A stretch of DNA of 64,000 nt from Gammaproteobacteria bacterium. GTDB lineage: Bacteria; Pseudomonadota; Gammaproteobacteria; JAJPIJ01. Both the position numbers and the translations under genes were made by a program. Position 1 is the stretch's first letter. Each line of letters starts with the position of its first letter. Of the stretch, positions 26,836 to 35,729 are shown piece after piece. Under the pieces are notes generated by a model. It ran no database searches and was not told the DNA's origin. It saw only the letters and a list, made by a program, of their open reading frames with translations. The DNA is taken from NCBI GenBank assembly GCA_022072255.1, contig JAJVHZ010000023.1, positions 43,249-107,248 on the forward strand, given 5' to 3'.

Positions 26836-27639
26836 ATGAAGGAGAGCGAACCGAGGCTGTCGTCGCGCTCCCCTGCCGAGATCTACGAGGCGCTCTTCGT
26901 CCCGGCGCTGTTCCGGCAGTGGGGAGACCGGGTTGCCGAGGCGGCACGCATCGAACCCGGCCAGCGGGTGCTCGACGTCGCCTGCGGCACCGGCGTTCTG
27001 GCATGCGCCGTGGCGGAACGTGCCGGGCCGCGCGGCTCCGTGGTGGGCCTGGATCCGAATGCCGAGATGCTCGCGGTGGCGCGGCCCAAGAACGGCCGCA
27101 TCGCGTGGCGCGAAGGCCGCGCCGAGTCGCTGCCCTTCCCGGACGACAGCTTCGACGCGGTGGTGAGCCAGTTCGGCCTCATGTTCTTCGAGGACCGCGT
27201 CGCGGCGCTGCACGAGATGATGCGCGTGCTGCGACCACGCGGGCGGCTGGCCGTGGCCGTGTGCGATGCCGTGGAGCGCTCGCCAGGCTATGCCGCACTC
27301 GCCACACTGCTGCATCGGCTGTTCGGCAAACAGGTCGAAAATGCGTTCCGCGCGCCGTTCGCGCTCGGTGACGCGCAACGCCTGCTGGCGCTGTGCAAGG
27401 AGGCGGACATCGGCGATGCAATGGTCGGGCGGCACGACGGCACGGTCCGCTTCGCCTCGGTCGCCTCGCTGATCGCCACCGAGCGTGCCTGCGTGTGGAC
27501 CCTGGGCGGCATGCTCGATGACGATCAGTTCGCGCGCCTGCTGCGGGAGGCCGAACGCGAATTCCAGCCGTTCGTCACCGCTGACGGATCGGTCGAGTTT
27601 CTCATGCCCGTGCTGATGATCACGGCGACGGCCGGGTAA
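26836..27639 (+). CDS. UbiE-like SAM-dependent methyltransferase
   Basis: The 267-residue protein has the class I SAM motifs RVLDVACGTGVLACAVAE, VVGLDPNAEMLAVAR and RAESLPFPDDSFDAVVSQFGLMFF. MRVLRPRGRLAVAV follows. It resembles type 11/UbiE-like methyltransferases, but the genes around it do not suggest quinone synthesis. The start at 26836 follows a GGAAGGAGGG ribosome site. Confidence 0.87.
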   Translation: MKESEPRLSSRSPAEIYEALFVPALFRQWGDRVAEAARIEPGQRVLDVACGTGVLACAVAERAGPRGSVVGLDPNAEMLAVARPKNGRIAWREGRAESLPFPDDSFDAVVSQFGLMFFEDRVAALHEMMRVLRPRGRLAVAVCDAVERSPGYAALATLLHRLFGKQVENAFRAPFALGDAQRLLALCKEADIGDAMVGRHDGTVRFASVASLIATERACVWTLGGMLDDDQFARLLREAEREFQPFVTADGSVEFLMPVLMITATAG

Positions 27640-27752
27640 GCTCCGCTGGCGGCCGAACGGAGCGAGGGATTGGGAGCGCCCGTGGTGGGAAGACAGAACG
27701 GAGCGTTCGTGGCAGACTCTTGCCACTGCAACGGACGGAAGAGGGTCTGGCG

Positions 27753-28196
27753 ATGTACCGAACGATCATCATTCTGCATCTGCTCGGCGCGACGGTGTGG
27801 GTCGGCGGGCACCTGGTGTTGACGCTCTCCATCCTGCCGCGCGCGCTGCGCGCGCGCGATCCGTCGCTGGTGTTGAACTTCGAGGGCGCCTACGAGCGCG
27901 TCGGCATGCCGGCGCTCCTCATCCAGGTGCTCACCGGCCTGTGGCTGGCGCACCACTGGGTGCCGGACGTGTCGGGCTGGTTCGCGCCGACCGTCGCACA
28001 GGGGTGGCTCATACTGGTCAAGCTCGGTCTGCTGGCCGCGACCGTCATGCTCGCCGCGCACGCGCGGCTGCGCGTCATCCCGCGGCTCGATGCGCGCACC
28101 CTGCCGCTGCTCGCGATCCACATCGTCGCGGTCACCGTCATCGCGGTGGCGTTTCTGATCGTCGGCGTCGGCGTCCGCTTCGGCGGCCTGGTATGA
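27753..28196 (+). CDS. CopD-like small integral membrane protein
   Basis: The 147-residue protein has four predicted helices, starting MYRTIIILHLLGATVWVGGHLVLTLSILPRAL. His9 and the WVGGH motif resemble the CopD/copper-resistance D and DUF2269-type membrane proteins. LTGLWLAHHW supplies another His pair. It may handle copper or heme; this is only family-level resemblance. The DUF202 gene begins 13 bp downstream, so they are probably co-transcribed. Confidence 0.7.
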   Translation: MYRTIIILHLLGATVWVGGHLVLTLSILPRALRARDPSLVLNFEGAYERVGMPALLIQVLTGLWLAHHWVPDVSGWFAPTVAQGWLILVKLGLLAATVMLAAHARLRVIPRLDARTLPLLAIHIVAVTVIAVAFLIVGVGVRFGGLV

Positions 28197-28209
28197 CGAA
28201 AGATTGACG

Positions 28210-28584
28210 ATGTCGGACCCCCGGGTCTACTTCGCCGCCGAGCGCACGCTGCTCGCCTGGGTGCGATCCGGCCTCACGGTCATGGCGCTCGGTTTCGTCG
28301 TCGCGCGCTTCGGTTTTTTCCTGGCGCTGCTGGCCGCCTCCGCCGGCACGATTGCAGCGCAGCCTCACACGCACTGGGCCTCGAGCGCGCTCGGCATCGC
28401 CCTCGTCGTGCTTGGCGCGGCCACGATACTCGGCGCCCTGTGGAATCATCGCGCCTACGTTCGAACCCTGCCGCCGCAGGACTATCCCGGGATGCCGCTG
28501 CCGTGGCTGACTAGCTTCCTCTCCCTCGCCGTAGCCCTGACCGGCATCGTGCTCGCGCTGTATCTCGCCGTCGCCAAGCGCTGA
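28210..28584 (+). CDS. DUF202 (YidH-like) membrane protein
   Basis: The 124-residue protein starts SDPRVYFAAERTLLAWVRSGLTVMALGFVVARFG, the strongly conserved DUF202 opening, and has three membrane helices. Function is unknown. The ATG at 28210 fits the family; a TTG two codons earlier is possible. It converges with the DHA2 exporter gene, only 16 bp away. Confidence 0.88.
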   Translation: MSDPRVYFAAERTLLAWVRSGLTVMALGFVVARFGFFLALLAASAGTIAAQPHTHWASSALGIALVVLGAATILGALWNHRAYVRTLPPQDYPGMPLPWLTSFLSLAVALTGIVLALYLAVAKR

Positions 28585-28600
28585 CGGGGCTGCCTCGGCG

Positions 28601-30007
28601 TCAGGCCGACTGCCGGCCCTCGCCCGCGTGTACCGTGCCGCGCGCCAGCGACAGGAAGATCGCCGGGACGCAGATCGCCGCCGCCGCGAGGTAACACGTT
28701 CGCAGCGCCACGTGCAGCCGATCGTAGATCTCCGGCGTGATCGGCACCGGCCCCAGCATCAGCGCGAACACCACGACGATGATGCCCATGCTGCACATCT
28801 GGCCAAGCAGCCGCATCGTCGCCACCTGGCCGTTGGCGGTGCCGTACTGCCGCTTGTCCACCGCGCTCATGATGGCGAGGGTATTGGGCGCCGAGAACAG
28901 GCCGAAGCCGATGCCGGTGGCGATCAGCGCACCGGCCACGTGCGGGATACCGCTGTCGGGCTGCAGCGCACCGAGCGCCACCAGCCCGACCGACGTCACC
29001 ACCATCCCGGCGGAGGCGAGCCAGCGCGGCTCGAAGCGATCTGAAAGGCGGCCCGCGATCGGTGCGAACAGCGCCATCGTCAGCGGCTGCGCCATCATCA
29101 CCAGCCCCGCCTTGCCCGGCGGCAGCGCGTGCAGGTACTGCAGGTACAAACCGACCAGCACGACGTTCGCGAAGATGGCCGTGTACATGAGGAACGCGGC
29201 CAGGCACGACATGCCGAAGACGCGGTTGGTGAAGAACAGCCTCAGGTCGAATATCGGGTGCTCCAGCCGCCGCTCGACGATGACGAACAGCACCAGTGCG
29301 GCGATGCCGATCGCAAGCAGCGTCCACCCGATCCCGGCGGGCAGGAACGAGCTGCCGCCGGTCACGGCGGCGAGCGCGAACATGTAGAGAGCGGTGCCCG
29401 CGTAGTCGAGGCTGCCGTGGCCCTCGCCGCCCGCCTCGGCGCCGACGCGCGCGAGGCCGAGCCACAGGACCGCGATCGAGAACGGCAGTTGCACCAGCAG
29501 GCAGGCGCGCCAGTCGAAGACCTCGAGCAGATAGCCGCCGATGGCCGGGCCGGCGGTGAGTCCCACATAGACGCTGGAGATCGTCAGCCCGATCGCATGT
29601 CCGCGGCGGGCAGGCGGGAAGGCGGCCGAGACGATGGCGATCTGCGTGGCGTAGAGCGCTGCCGTGAACACGCCCTGGAGAAAGCGGAACGAGAGCAACT
29701 GCGCGCCGTTGGCGGAGAGCGCAGCAAGCAGCGAGCTCACCAACACCCCGGCGCTGCCAATGAGGAAGATGCGCTTGCGGCCGTGCAGATCGGCGAGCTT
29801 GCCGAACATCAGCACGAACATGGCGCTGGCGAGCAGGTAGACGAGCTGCACCCAGCTCAGGGCGACGGCGTTGAGGTGCAGGGCGCGGGCGATGGAGGGC
29901 AGCGCGACGTTGATCGCCGAGAGCATGAGCGGCGTGCTGAAGGCGCTGAGCCACACCATGATCAGCGTAGCGCGCTCTTGCGGAGTGGCGTATTCCGGTA
30001 TGGGCAT
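28601..30007 (-). CDS. DHA2-family MFS exporter (EmrB/QacA type)
   Basis: The 468-residue protein has about 14 helices. The signature ALPSIARALHLNAVALSWVQLVYLLASA is followed by FGKLADLHGRKRIFLIGSAG (motif A) and GPAIGGYLLEVFDWRACLLVQLPF (motif C). This is the drug:H+ antiporter-2 layout. It probably exports toxic organic compounds. No membrane-fusion (emrA) or outer-membrane partner, and no regulator gene, is next to it. Confidence 0.9.
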   Translation of the reverse strand: MPIPEYATPQERATLIMVWLSAFSTPLMLSAINVALPSIARALHLNAVALSWVQLVYLLASAMFVLMFGKLADLHGRKRIFLIGSAGVLVSSLLAALSANGAQLLSFRFLQGVFTAALYATQIAIVSAAFPPARRGHAIGLTISSVYVGLTAGPAIGGYLLEVFDWRACLLVQLPFSIAVLWLGLARVGAEAGGEGHGSLDYAGTALYMFALAAVTGGSSFLPAGIGWTLLAIGIAALVLFVIVERRLEHPIFDLRLFFTNRVFGMSCLAAFLMYTAIFANVVLVGLYLQYLHALPPGKAGLVMMAQPLTMALFAPIAGRLSDRFEPRWLASAGMVVTSVGLVALGALQPDSGIPHVAGALIATGIGFGLFSAPNTLAIMSAVDKRQYGTANGQVATMRLLGQMCSMGIIVVVFALMLGPVPITPEIYDRLHVALRTCYLAAAAICVPAIFLSLARGTVHAGEGRQSA

Positions 30008-30130
30008 GCGCAGTCGGACGTGAACTGGTCCGGTAGCATAGCATCTGATCCGCGGACGGGCCGGTCCGGCCGTGCCACCCGCTCCCGGCGTCGTTTCGCT
30101 GGAGACAACCTGCGCGGTTCCACCCCGGGG

Positions 30131-30143
30131 TTACAGCCTGTAA
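30131..30143 (+). promoter_or_regulatory. Perfect dyad upstream of the P-type ATPase fragment
   Basis: TTACAG-C-CTGTAA is a perfect 13-nt dyad 18 bp before the ATPase start. Its position would suit an operator, but no cognate regulator gene is adjacent. Confidence 0.25.
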
Positions 30144-30161
30144 GGGGCTATTCTTTCGTCC

Positions 30162-30875
30162 ATGAATCCCGGGCCGGCATCAACGATATCGACTGGGCCC
30201 TGGTGGCAGATCCCGCTCGCGGAATGTCAACGCGAGTTGAATGCGGACCCGACGGGATGGTCTCGCCTCGAGGCGGCGTCGCGGCGGAAGGCGGTCGGGC
30301 CGAACGTCTTTCATACGACCCCGGAAATGCCGCTGTTGCTGCAGTTCCTGAGCCGGTTCATGAATCCGCTCGTGATCGTGCTGCTCGCCGCCGGAGCGAT
30401 ATCGGCAATGACGGGGGAGGTCACCAGTTTCACGATCATCCTTGCGATCGTGATCCTGAGCGTGACGCTGGATTCTGCGCAGGAGTATCGGGCGGACCGG
30501 GCCGCAGATCGGTTGCGGCAGTCCGTAGCGGTGCGCGCAACCGTCCTTCGAGACGGCCAATGGATGGAGTTGACCGTTGCCGATGTCGTCCCGGGAGACG
30601 TGATCTCGCTACGTGCGGGCGATCTCGTTCCTGCGGACGGATGCGTGCTGGATGCCCGCGATCTCTACGTGTCCCGGGCGCTCCTGACCGGCGAATCACA
30701 CCCGGTGGAGAAGACCACCTCGGAACTGACGGAGGAGGCAACTGAAATCCAGGCTGCGACCAACGCGGTATTCATGGGGACTTCCGTCGTCAGCGGCAGC
30801 GCCACCATGCAGGCCGTCAAGACCGGCCGCGGCACGGCGATTGGGGAGATCGCTCATTTCGTGACCCGCCGCTGA
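30162..30875 (+). pseudogene. Truncated cation-transporting P-type ATPase (N-terminal part)
   Basis: The 237 residues cover the N-terminal regulatory segment (WWQIPLAECQRELNADPTG), the first helix pair and the actuator domain. The actuator includes VVPGDVISLRAGDLVPADG and the dephosphorylation motif LLTGES. The reading ends at GEIAHFVTRR, before the phosphorylation motif DKTGT, the ATP-binding domain and all later helices. Intact relatives (MgtA/PMCA-like) have about 850-900 residues, so this piece cannot transport. Nothing in the 569 bp downstream restores the frame. It looks like a deletion remnant. Confidence 0.8.
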
Positions 30876-31444
30876 CCGCGACTCCGCCACCGCCGGGCGA
30901 GACCCGGGGCGCTAGCGAGCCCTTGCAGCCGGGGGTGCGCGGTTCGTGCCGGGTATCGTCGGCGGTCCCGGGGACGGGGTCGCGGGGGCTCGAAGTTCAG
31001 GCCCGGCTTCGAAATCGGGGGGTGAACCGCGTATCGATTGGTGATTCATGTGGCTAGATTCAGGGCGCTCGAACGAAAGCATATGCTCACATCCGATCTG
31101 GCCTGTACGCCGCGCAGGCAACGGACAGGCGCCACCTTGGCAGCCCACGGTCAGAGGCGGCGCCCCGGGGGACTCCACCGCCGACGTATCGAACAGATTC
31201 ATGCCGGTCAGTTTCGAAAGCCGCGCCGAGATCCAAGGCAGGCGATCCCGGCGCCCCCCGATCGAGGCCGCCGCCCCGCGTCGGCGTAATGGTGCACTGC
31301 AACCTGCATCGCCACGCATCGACCCCTGGAGCCGAAACGGCGGGGACGCCCGGCTGTGTTATCGTGCCCCGGATCCGGCGCCGTCCCCGCGACGGTCGCG
31401 GGACTGCAACGGCGATCTGGGCGATCTGCGAGACTCGACCGCGA
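30876..31444. other. Intergenic stretch without a supported gene
   Basis: This 569-bp stretch follows the truncated ATPase. I find no protein-like frame on either strand, no remnants of the missing ATPase domains and no RNA gene. The base composition remains GC-rich. It probably holds the promoter of the metallopeptidase operon, though no convincing -35/-10 pair stands out. Confidence 0.5.
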
Positions 31445-32521
31445 ATGAAGGCGTACTACTGCACCTGCGGCTGGCGGGTGTTCTTCGAGAACACCGAGTG
31501 CCTGGGCTGCAAGCGCAAGCTGGGTTTCGACCCGGCGCGCGGCGCCATGGTCGCGCTCGAGCCGCAGCAGGGGCGCACCTACCGTGATGCCGGCGAGCCG
31601 CGCCGCAGCTACCACCTGTGTCGGAACTATCGCGTCCACAACGTCTGCAACTGGCTGGCGCCGGGGCAGGACCCGGGCCAGTACTGCCTGGCCTGCAACC
31701 TGAATCAGGAGGTACCGAGTCTCGAGGAGCCGCGCTACCACCTCTGGTGGAGGAACATGGAGGCGGCCAAGCGCCGCATGCTCTACACGCTGCTGGAGCT
31801 TAAGCTGCCCATCGTCAGCAAGCTGCAGAATCCGGACGCGGGGCTGGCCTTCGCCTTTCGCGACGACAGGCGCTACAACCCCAGGGCCGAGGAGGAATTC
31901 GTCGGCACCGGCCACTTGAACGGCCTCATCACCGTGAACATGATGGAGGCCGACCCGGCCGCGCGCGAGTCCGCGCGCATCGAGATGATGGAGGCCTATC
32001 GCACGCTGCTCGGGCATTTCCGCCATGAGAGCGGTCACTACTACTGGCGCACGGTGGTGCAGGAGACCAACCGGCTGCAGAACTTCCGCATCGTCTTCGG
32101 CGACGAGCGCGCCGACTACGGCGCGGCTCTGAAGGCGCATTATGCCCAGGCCGACAAGGCCCGCTGGCACGGCGATTACATCAGTCCCTACAGTCGCGCC
32201 CATCCGTGGGAGGACTGGGCCGAGACCTGGGCGCACTACCTGCACATCGCCGATGCGATGGAGACCGCGGGCGTCTTCGGGCTCACCGATCTGACCCTGG
32301 GCAAGGACGACTTCCAGGTCTGCCTCTCGGACTGGTCCTCGCTCACCATCATGCTCAACGAGATGAATCGCAGCGTCGGGCAGCACGACGCCTATCCATT
32401 CGTACTCACCGAGAAGATCACCAGCAAGCTCACCTTCGTACATGAATCGATTGCCGCATTCCATCGCACGAAGGCGCTGCACGCGCGCATAGAACTCGCC
32501 GCCAGCGCCGAGGCCCGCTGA
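31445..32521 (+). CDS. Putative zinc-binding metallopeptidase with N-terminal zinc ribbon
   Basis: The 358-residue protein opens with a zinc-ribbon-like set of cysteines (Cys6, Cys8, Cys19, Cys22 in YCTCGW and ECLGCKRKLGF). Further cysteines appear at HNVCNWL and YCLACN. The catalytic-type HESGHYYW motif is at 194-198, followed by DERADYG and the acidic EDWAETWAHYLHI segment. This is the pattern of a family annotated as putative zinc-binding metallopeptidase, which tends to accompany ATP-grasp, alpha-E and Anbu genes. The MoxR gene starts 1 bp after its stop. Substrate unknown. Confidence 0.85.
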   Translation: MKAYYCTCGWRVFFENTECLGCKRKLGFDPARGAMVALEPQQGRTYRDAGEPRRSYHLCRNYRVHNVCNWLAPGQDPGQYCLACNLNQEVPSLEEPRYHLWWRNMEAAKRRMLYTLLELKLPIVSKLQNPDAGLAFAFRDDRRYNPRAEEEFVGTGHLNGLITVNMMEADPAARESARIEMMEAYRTLLGHFRHESGHYYWRTVVQETNRLQNFRIVFGDERADYGAALKAHYAQADKARWHGDYISPYSRAHPWEDWAETWAHYLHIADAMETAGVFGLTDLTLGKDDFQVCLSDWSSLTIMLNEMNRSVGQHDAYPFVLTEKITSKLTFVHESIAAFHRTKALHARIELAASAEAR

Positions 32522-32522
32522 G

Positions 32523-33413
32523 ATGACCACTGGCCAGGATATCCTCGCGCTGACCGACCGGCTCGCCCGCGCCGGTTACGTAGCCGACCGGCCGCTCGTC
32601 ACCACGCTGCTGCTCATGGAAAGCCTCGATCGTCCGCTGCTGCTCGAGGGCGACGCCGGCGTCGGCAAGACCGCGCTCGCCCAGGCCTACGCGGTCGCGC
32701 ACGGCACCCAGGTGATCCGCCTGCAGTGCTACGAGGGGCTGGACGTCGCCCAGGCTGTCTATGAGTGGAACTACGCCCATCAATTGCTGGCGATGAAGCT
32801 GCAGGAGCGCTCCGATCGCCCCGTCGAGCAGACCGAGGCGGAAATCTTCAGCGAGCGCTTCCTGCTGCCGCGCCCGCTGCTGAAGGCGATCACGCAGGAG
32901 AAACCGCCGGTGCTCCTCATCGACGAGATCGATCGCGCCGACGAGCAGTTCGAGGCATATCTGCTCGAGCTGCTCTCGGACTGGCAGGTGAGCATCCCGG
33001 AGCTCGGCACCATCCGGGCACGCTCGATACCGCACGTCATGCTCACCTCCAACGCCACCCGCGAGTTGAGCGACGCGCTGCGGCGGCGCTGCCTGTACTA
33101 CTTCCTCGACTACCCGGGCGTGGAAAATGAACTGCGCATCGTCGAGAACCGGCTGCCCGGGATCAACGCGCAACTCGCGCGGCAGGTCGTGAAGTTCGTG
33201 CACGGGGTACGCGCGCTCGACCTGCGCAAGCGCCCCGGCGTGGCCGAGACGCTCGACTGGGCGGCGGCGCTGATGGCGCTGGAGATCCCCTCGCTGCCCG
33301 AGAACACCGAGCGCATCATCGACACGCTGGGATGCCTGATGAAGACGCAGGAGGATCGCCAGCGGCTGGACGGCGCCACCCTGCGCGGCCTGCTCTTCAC
33401 GGCCGCCGGCTGA
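32523..33413 (+). CDS. MoxR/CoxD-family AAA+ ATPase
   Basis: The 296-residue ATPase has Walker A GDAGVGKT (43-50), Walker B VLLIDEIDRAD (about 130-140), sensor-1 MLTSNATRELSD and RRRCLYYFLDYP. MoxR-type ATPases act as chaperones that insert metals or assemble complexes, nearly always with a VWA-domain partner. That partner is encoded 1 bp downstream. The CoxD/CoxE pair in carbon monoxide dehydrogenase loci is the closest known model, but no cox structural genes are present here. Confidence 0.9.
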   Translation: MTTGQDILALTDRLARAGYVADRPLVTTLLLMESLDRPLLLEGDAGVGKTALAQAYAVAHGTQVIRLQCYEGLDVAQAVYEWNYAHQLLAMKLQERSDRPVEQTEAEIFSERFLLPRPLLKAITQEKPPVLLIDEIDRADEQFEAYLLELLSDWQVSIPELGTIRARSIPHVMLTSNATRELSDALRRRCLYYFLDYPGVENELRIVENRLPGINAQLARQVVKFVHGVRALDLRKRPGVAETLDWAAALMALEIPSLPENTERIIDTLGCLMKTQEDRQRLDGATLRGLLFTAAG

Positions 33414-33414
33414 G

Positions 33415-34560
33415 ATGCCTCTGGACACGCCCGCCGTGCGCATCGCCGATTTCGTGCGTGCGCTTCGGCGCGAGGGATTCGGTATCGGCGTGCAGGAGAC
33501 GCTGGATGCGCTGCGCGCGGCCAGTCTGAGCGATCCGCTGGATGCCGAGTTCCTGCGCACCGGCCTGCGCGCGCTCACCTGCCACGACGGCGCGCAATGG
33601 CATCGCTTCGATGCCCTGTTCGAGAACTACTGGTTCCCTGCGCGCGCGCCGCTGCCCGACGAGCCGAGCGCGGCCGAGACGATCGACCCTCGCCTGCTCG
33701 CGCGCCGCCGGCAGCACGACGGCCTGACCGGCCTCGCGCACGCCATGGACCCGGACAACACCTATTCGAAGGAGATCCACCAGATCGGCGCCGGGGCGAG
33801 CCGCCAGAACACCCTCTCGCGCAGCGATTTCCGCTTTCTCACCGATCGCCGCGACCAGCGCGGGATCGAGGTGCTCGCCGAACGGCTGGCGCTGCGCATA
33901 CGCCGGCGCCTGACGCGCCGGCGGCGCGAAGTGGCGCGCGGCTCCCGCATTCACATGCGCCGGACGATGCGCCGCAATCTCGCCACCGGCGGGCTGCCCG
34001 TGTACCTGCGCTTCATGGAGCGGCGTCGCGAGCCGCCGCGGCTCGTCTGGCTGCAGGACGTTTCGCACTCCATGGCCAGCTACAGCCCGCTGCTCACGCG
34101 CTTCGGCCGCGGTCTGCTGCGCGTCTTTCCGGATGCGGAGGCCTTCGTGTTCCACACCCGGCTGTTTCGCGTGACCGGGCTGTATCGCGAGGTGAATGCC
34201 GATGCCCTGCGCAAGCGGCTGGAGGCCCGCAATGAACTCTGGCTGGGCGGCACGCGCATCGCCGAATCGCTGGCCAGCTTCAACCAGTGGTATGCCGGCC
34301 GCTACGTGGACCGCCGCTCCATCGTGGTCATACTGAGCGACGGGATGGACAGCGATTCCCCGGAGGACCTGATCGAGGCAGTGCGCGTGCTGCGCCAGCG
34401 CGCACACCGCATACTGTGGCTGAATCCTCTGCTTGGGCGCGATGGCATCGGCGTGGCGGAGGAATTCCCGCCGGCGCTGCGGGAGATGCTCGATTTCATC
34501 GGACCGGCGCACAGCCTGCACAGCCTCGCGCGCGCGGCCGAATATCTCGCCAGCGCCTGA
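33415..34560 (+). CDS. CoxE-like VWA domain protein
   Basis: The 381-residue protein has an N-terminal helical part (VRIADFVRALRREGFGIGVQETLDALRA) and a C-terminal von Willebrand A domain. The metal-ion-dependent adhesion motif DVSHS (215-219) lies in LVWLQDVSHSMA, and GGTRIAESL and VILSDGMDSDSPEDL follow. This is the CoxE-like architecture. It should partner the MoxR ATPase directly upstream to remodel or load a metalloprotein. The client is unknown. Confidence 0.9.
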   Translation: MPLDTPAVRIADFVRALRREGFGIGVQETLDALRAASLSDPLDAEFLRTGLRALTCHDGAQWHRFDALFENYWFPARAPLPDEPSAAETIDPRLLARRRQHDGLTGLAHAMDPDNTYSKEIHQIGAGASRQNTLSRSDFRFLTDRRDQRGIEVLAERLALRIRRRLTRRRREVARGSRIHMRRTMRRNLATGGLPVYLRFMERRREPPRLVWLQDVSHSMASYSPLLTRFGRGLLRVFPDAEAFVFHTRLFRVTGLYREVNADALRKRLEARNELWLGGTRIAESLASFNQWYAGRYVDRRSIVVILSDGMDSDSPEDLIEAVRVLRQRAHRILWLNPLLGRDGIGVAEEFPPALREMLDFIGPAHSLHSLARAAEYLASA

Positions 34561-34679
34561 ACGGGCCGTTCGCCGGCGAATCGGGTTATCCTTCACGAGG
34601 GCGGCGCGCGGTCGGCGATGACCACGGTCGCTGACGCATGCGCCGGGTCGCGGGCACCGCGGAGGCAAGGGGCGGAAAC

Positions 34680-35441
34680 ATGATGATCTTCGACAGCCAC
34701 CTGCACATCATCGACCCGGCATTTCCGCTAGTCGCCAACCAGGGCTATCTGCCGGAATCCTACTCCTCCGGGGACTACCGCGATGGCACGCGGCCACTGG
34801 GCATAGTCGGCGGAGCAATCGTCTCCGCGTCGTTCCAGGGATTCGACCAGAGCTACCTGCTGGCCGCGCTCGACGCGCTGGGTCCCAATTTCGTCGGCGT
34901 CACGCAGCTGCGGCCCGAGGTGAGCGATGAGGAGATCCTGCGGTTGAATGCGGCCGGCGTACGGGCGATACGCTTCAACGTCCGCCGTGGCGGGTCCGCC
35001 GACATCTCGCAGTTGCCCACGCTCGCGCGCCGGGTGCACGCGCTGGCTGGCTGGCACGCCGAGTTGTACATCGACGGTGGCGAACTGCCCGATCTGCTGC
35101 GCACGCTGCTCGGGCTGCCGCGAGTCGTCATCGATCATCTCGGCCTGTCACGCGCCGGACTGACCTGCATCTACAAGCTGGTTGAGCGCGGGGTGCAGGT
35201 GAAGGCGTCCGGTTTCGGTCGGCTCGACTTCGATCCGGTGCCGGTAGTGCGCGAGATCGCCAGCATCAACCCGTACGCGCTGCTGTTCGGGACCGATCTG
35301 CCGTCCACCCGCGCCCCGCGCGCCTTCGAGGCGGCGGACATACACCGCCTGCGCGATGCCCTCGATGCGGCCGTTGCCGAGAACGCACTGTACAACAACG
35401 CCGTGCGGCTCTACCGGCCGCGCGGCCTCGCCCCGCACTGA
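34680..35441 (+). CDS. Amidohydrolase-family TIM-barrel protein
   Basis: The 253-residue protein begins MMIFDSHLHIIDP, with the metal-ligand HxH of amidohydrolase family 2. It continues with RAIRFNVRRG, VVIDHLGLSR and LLFGTDLPSTRAPRAF, which supplies the late Asp ligand. This matches the 2-pyrone-4,6-dicarboxylate hydrolase/decarboxylase-like branch. The reaction is probably lactone hydrolysis or decarboxylation; the substrate is unknown. It lies 119 bp after the VWA gene on the same strand. Confidence 0.85.
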   Translation: MMIFDSHLHIIDPAFPLVANQGYLPESYSSGDYRDGTRPLGIVGGAIVSASFQGFDQSYLLAALDALGPNFVGVTQLRPEVSDEEILRLNAAGVRAIRFNVRRGGSADISQLPTLARRVHALAGWHAELYIDGGELPDLLRTLLGLPRVVIDHLGLSRAGLTCIYKLVERGVQVKASGFGRLDFDPVPVVREIASINPYALLFGTDLPSTRAPRAFEAADIHRLRDALDAAVAENALYNNAVRLYRPRGLAPH

Positions 35442-35501
35442 TGCGCCGGCCGTCCGTCGGCAACCGCTGCTTGCCGTCATTGACGCTGCAGCCGGGCAAG
35501 A

Positions 35502-35607
35502 GCGCTCTGCCGGGGCTTGCTCGGCGCGCCGCGGCGGCGCGCGCAGCAGGATAGCGAGCACGACGCCGCGGTAGCGAGCGGTAGCCAAGCAAGCCCCGGC
35601 AGAGCGC
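35502..35607. repeat. 20-bp perfect inverted repeat between convergent genes
   Basis: The arms at 35502-35521 (GCGCTCTGCCGGGGCTTGCT) and 35588-35607 are exact reverse complements with a 66-bp GC-rich interior. It lies in the 288-bp gap between the amidohydrolase gene and prmB, which converge. It could be a bidirectional terminator or a palindromic repeat; it is not the same sequence as the elements at 17701 and 26576. Confidence 0.6.
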
Positions 35608-35729
35608 CCGAACGGCCGTGCAAGCTCAAAGAAAGGACTCGTGCGGGCGGTAGCCGCGCAACGCCCGGCAGACCGCCGTCGAGGATGCAAATAGGAGAAC
35701 TGCCGCACACCTTCGAGGCCGGCGAGGGC

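Noticed and set aside
30912..31319. Minus-strand frame containing MNLFDTSAV, superficially like the start of a PIN-domain toxin
   Set aside because: The similarity ends after nine residues; the rest is Pro/Gly/Ala-rich and lacks the acidic residues of PIN domains, and no antitoxin gene is nearby.
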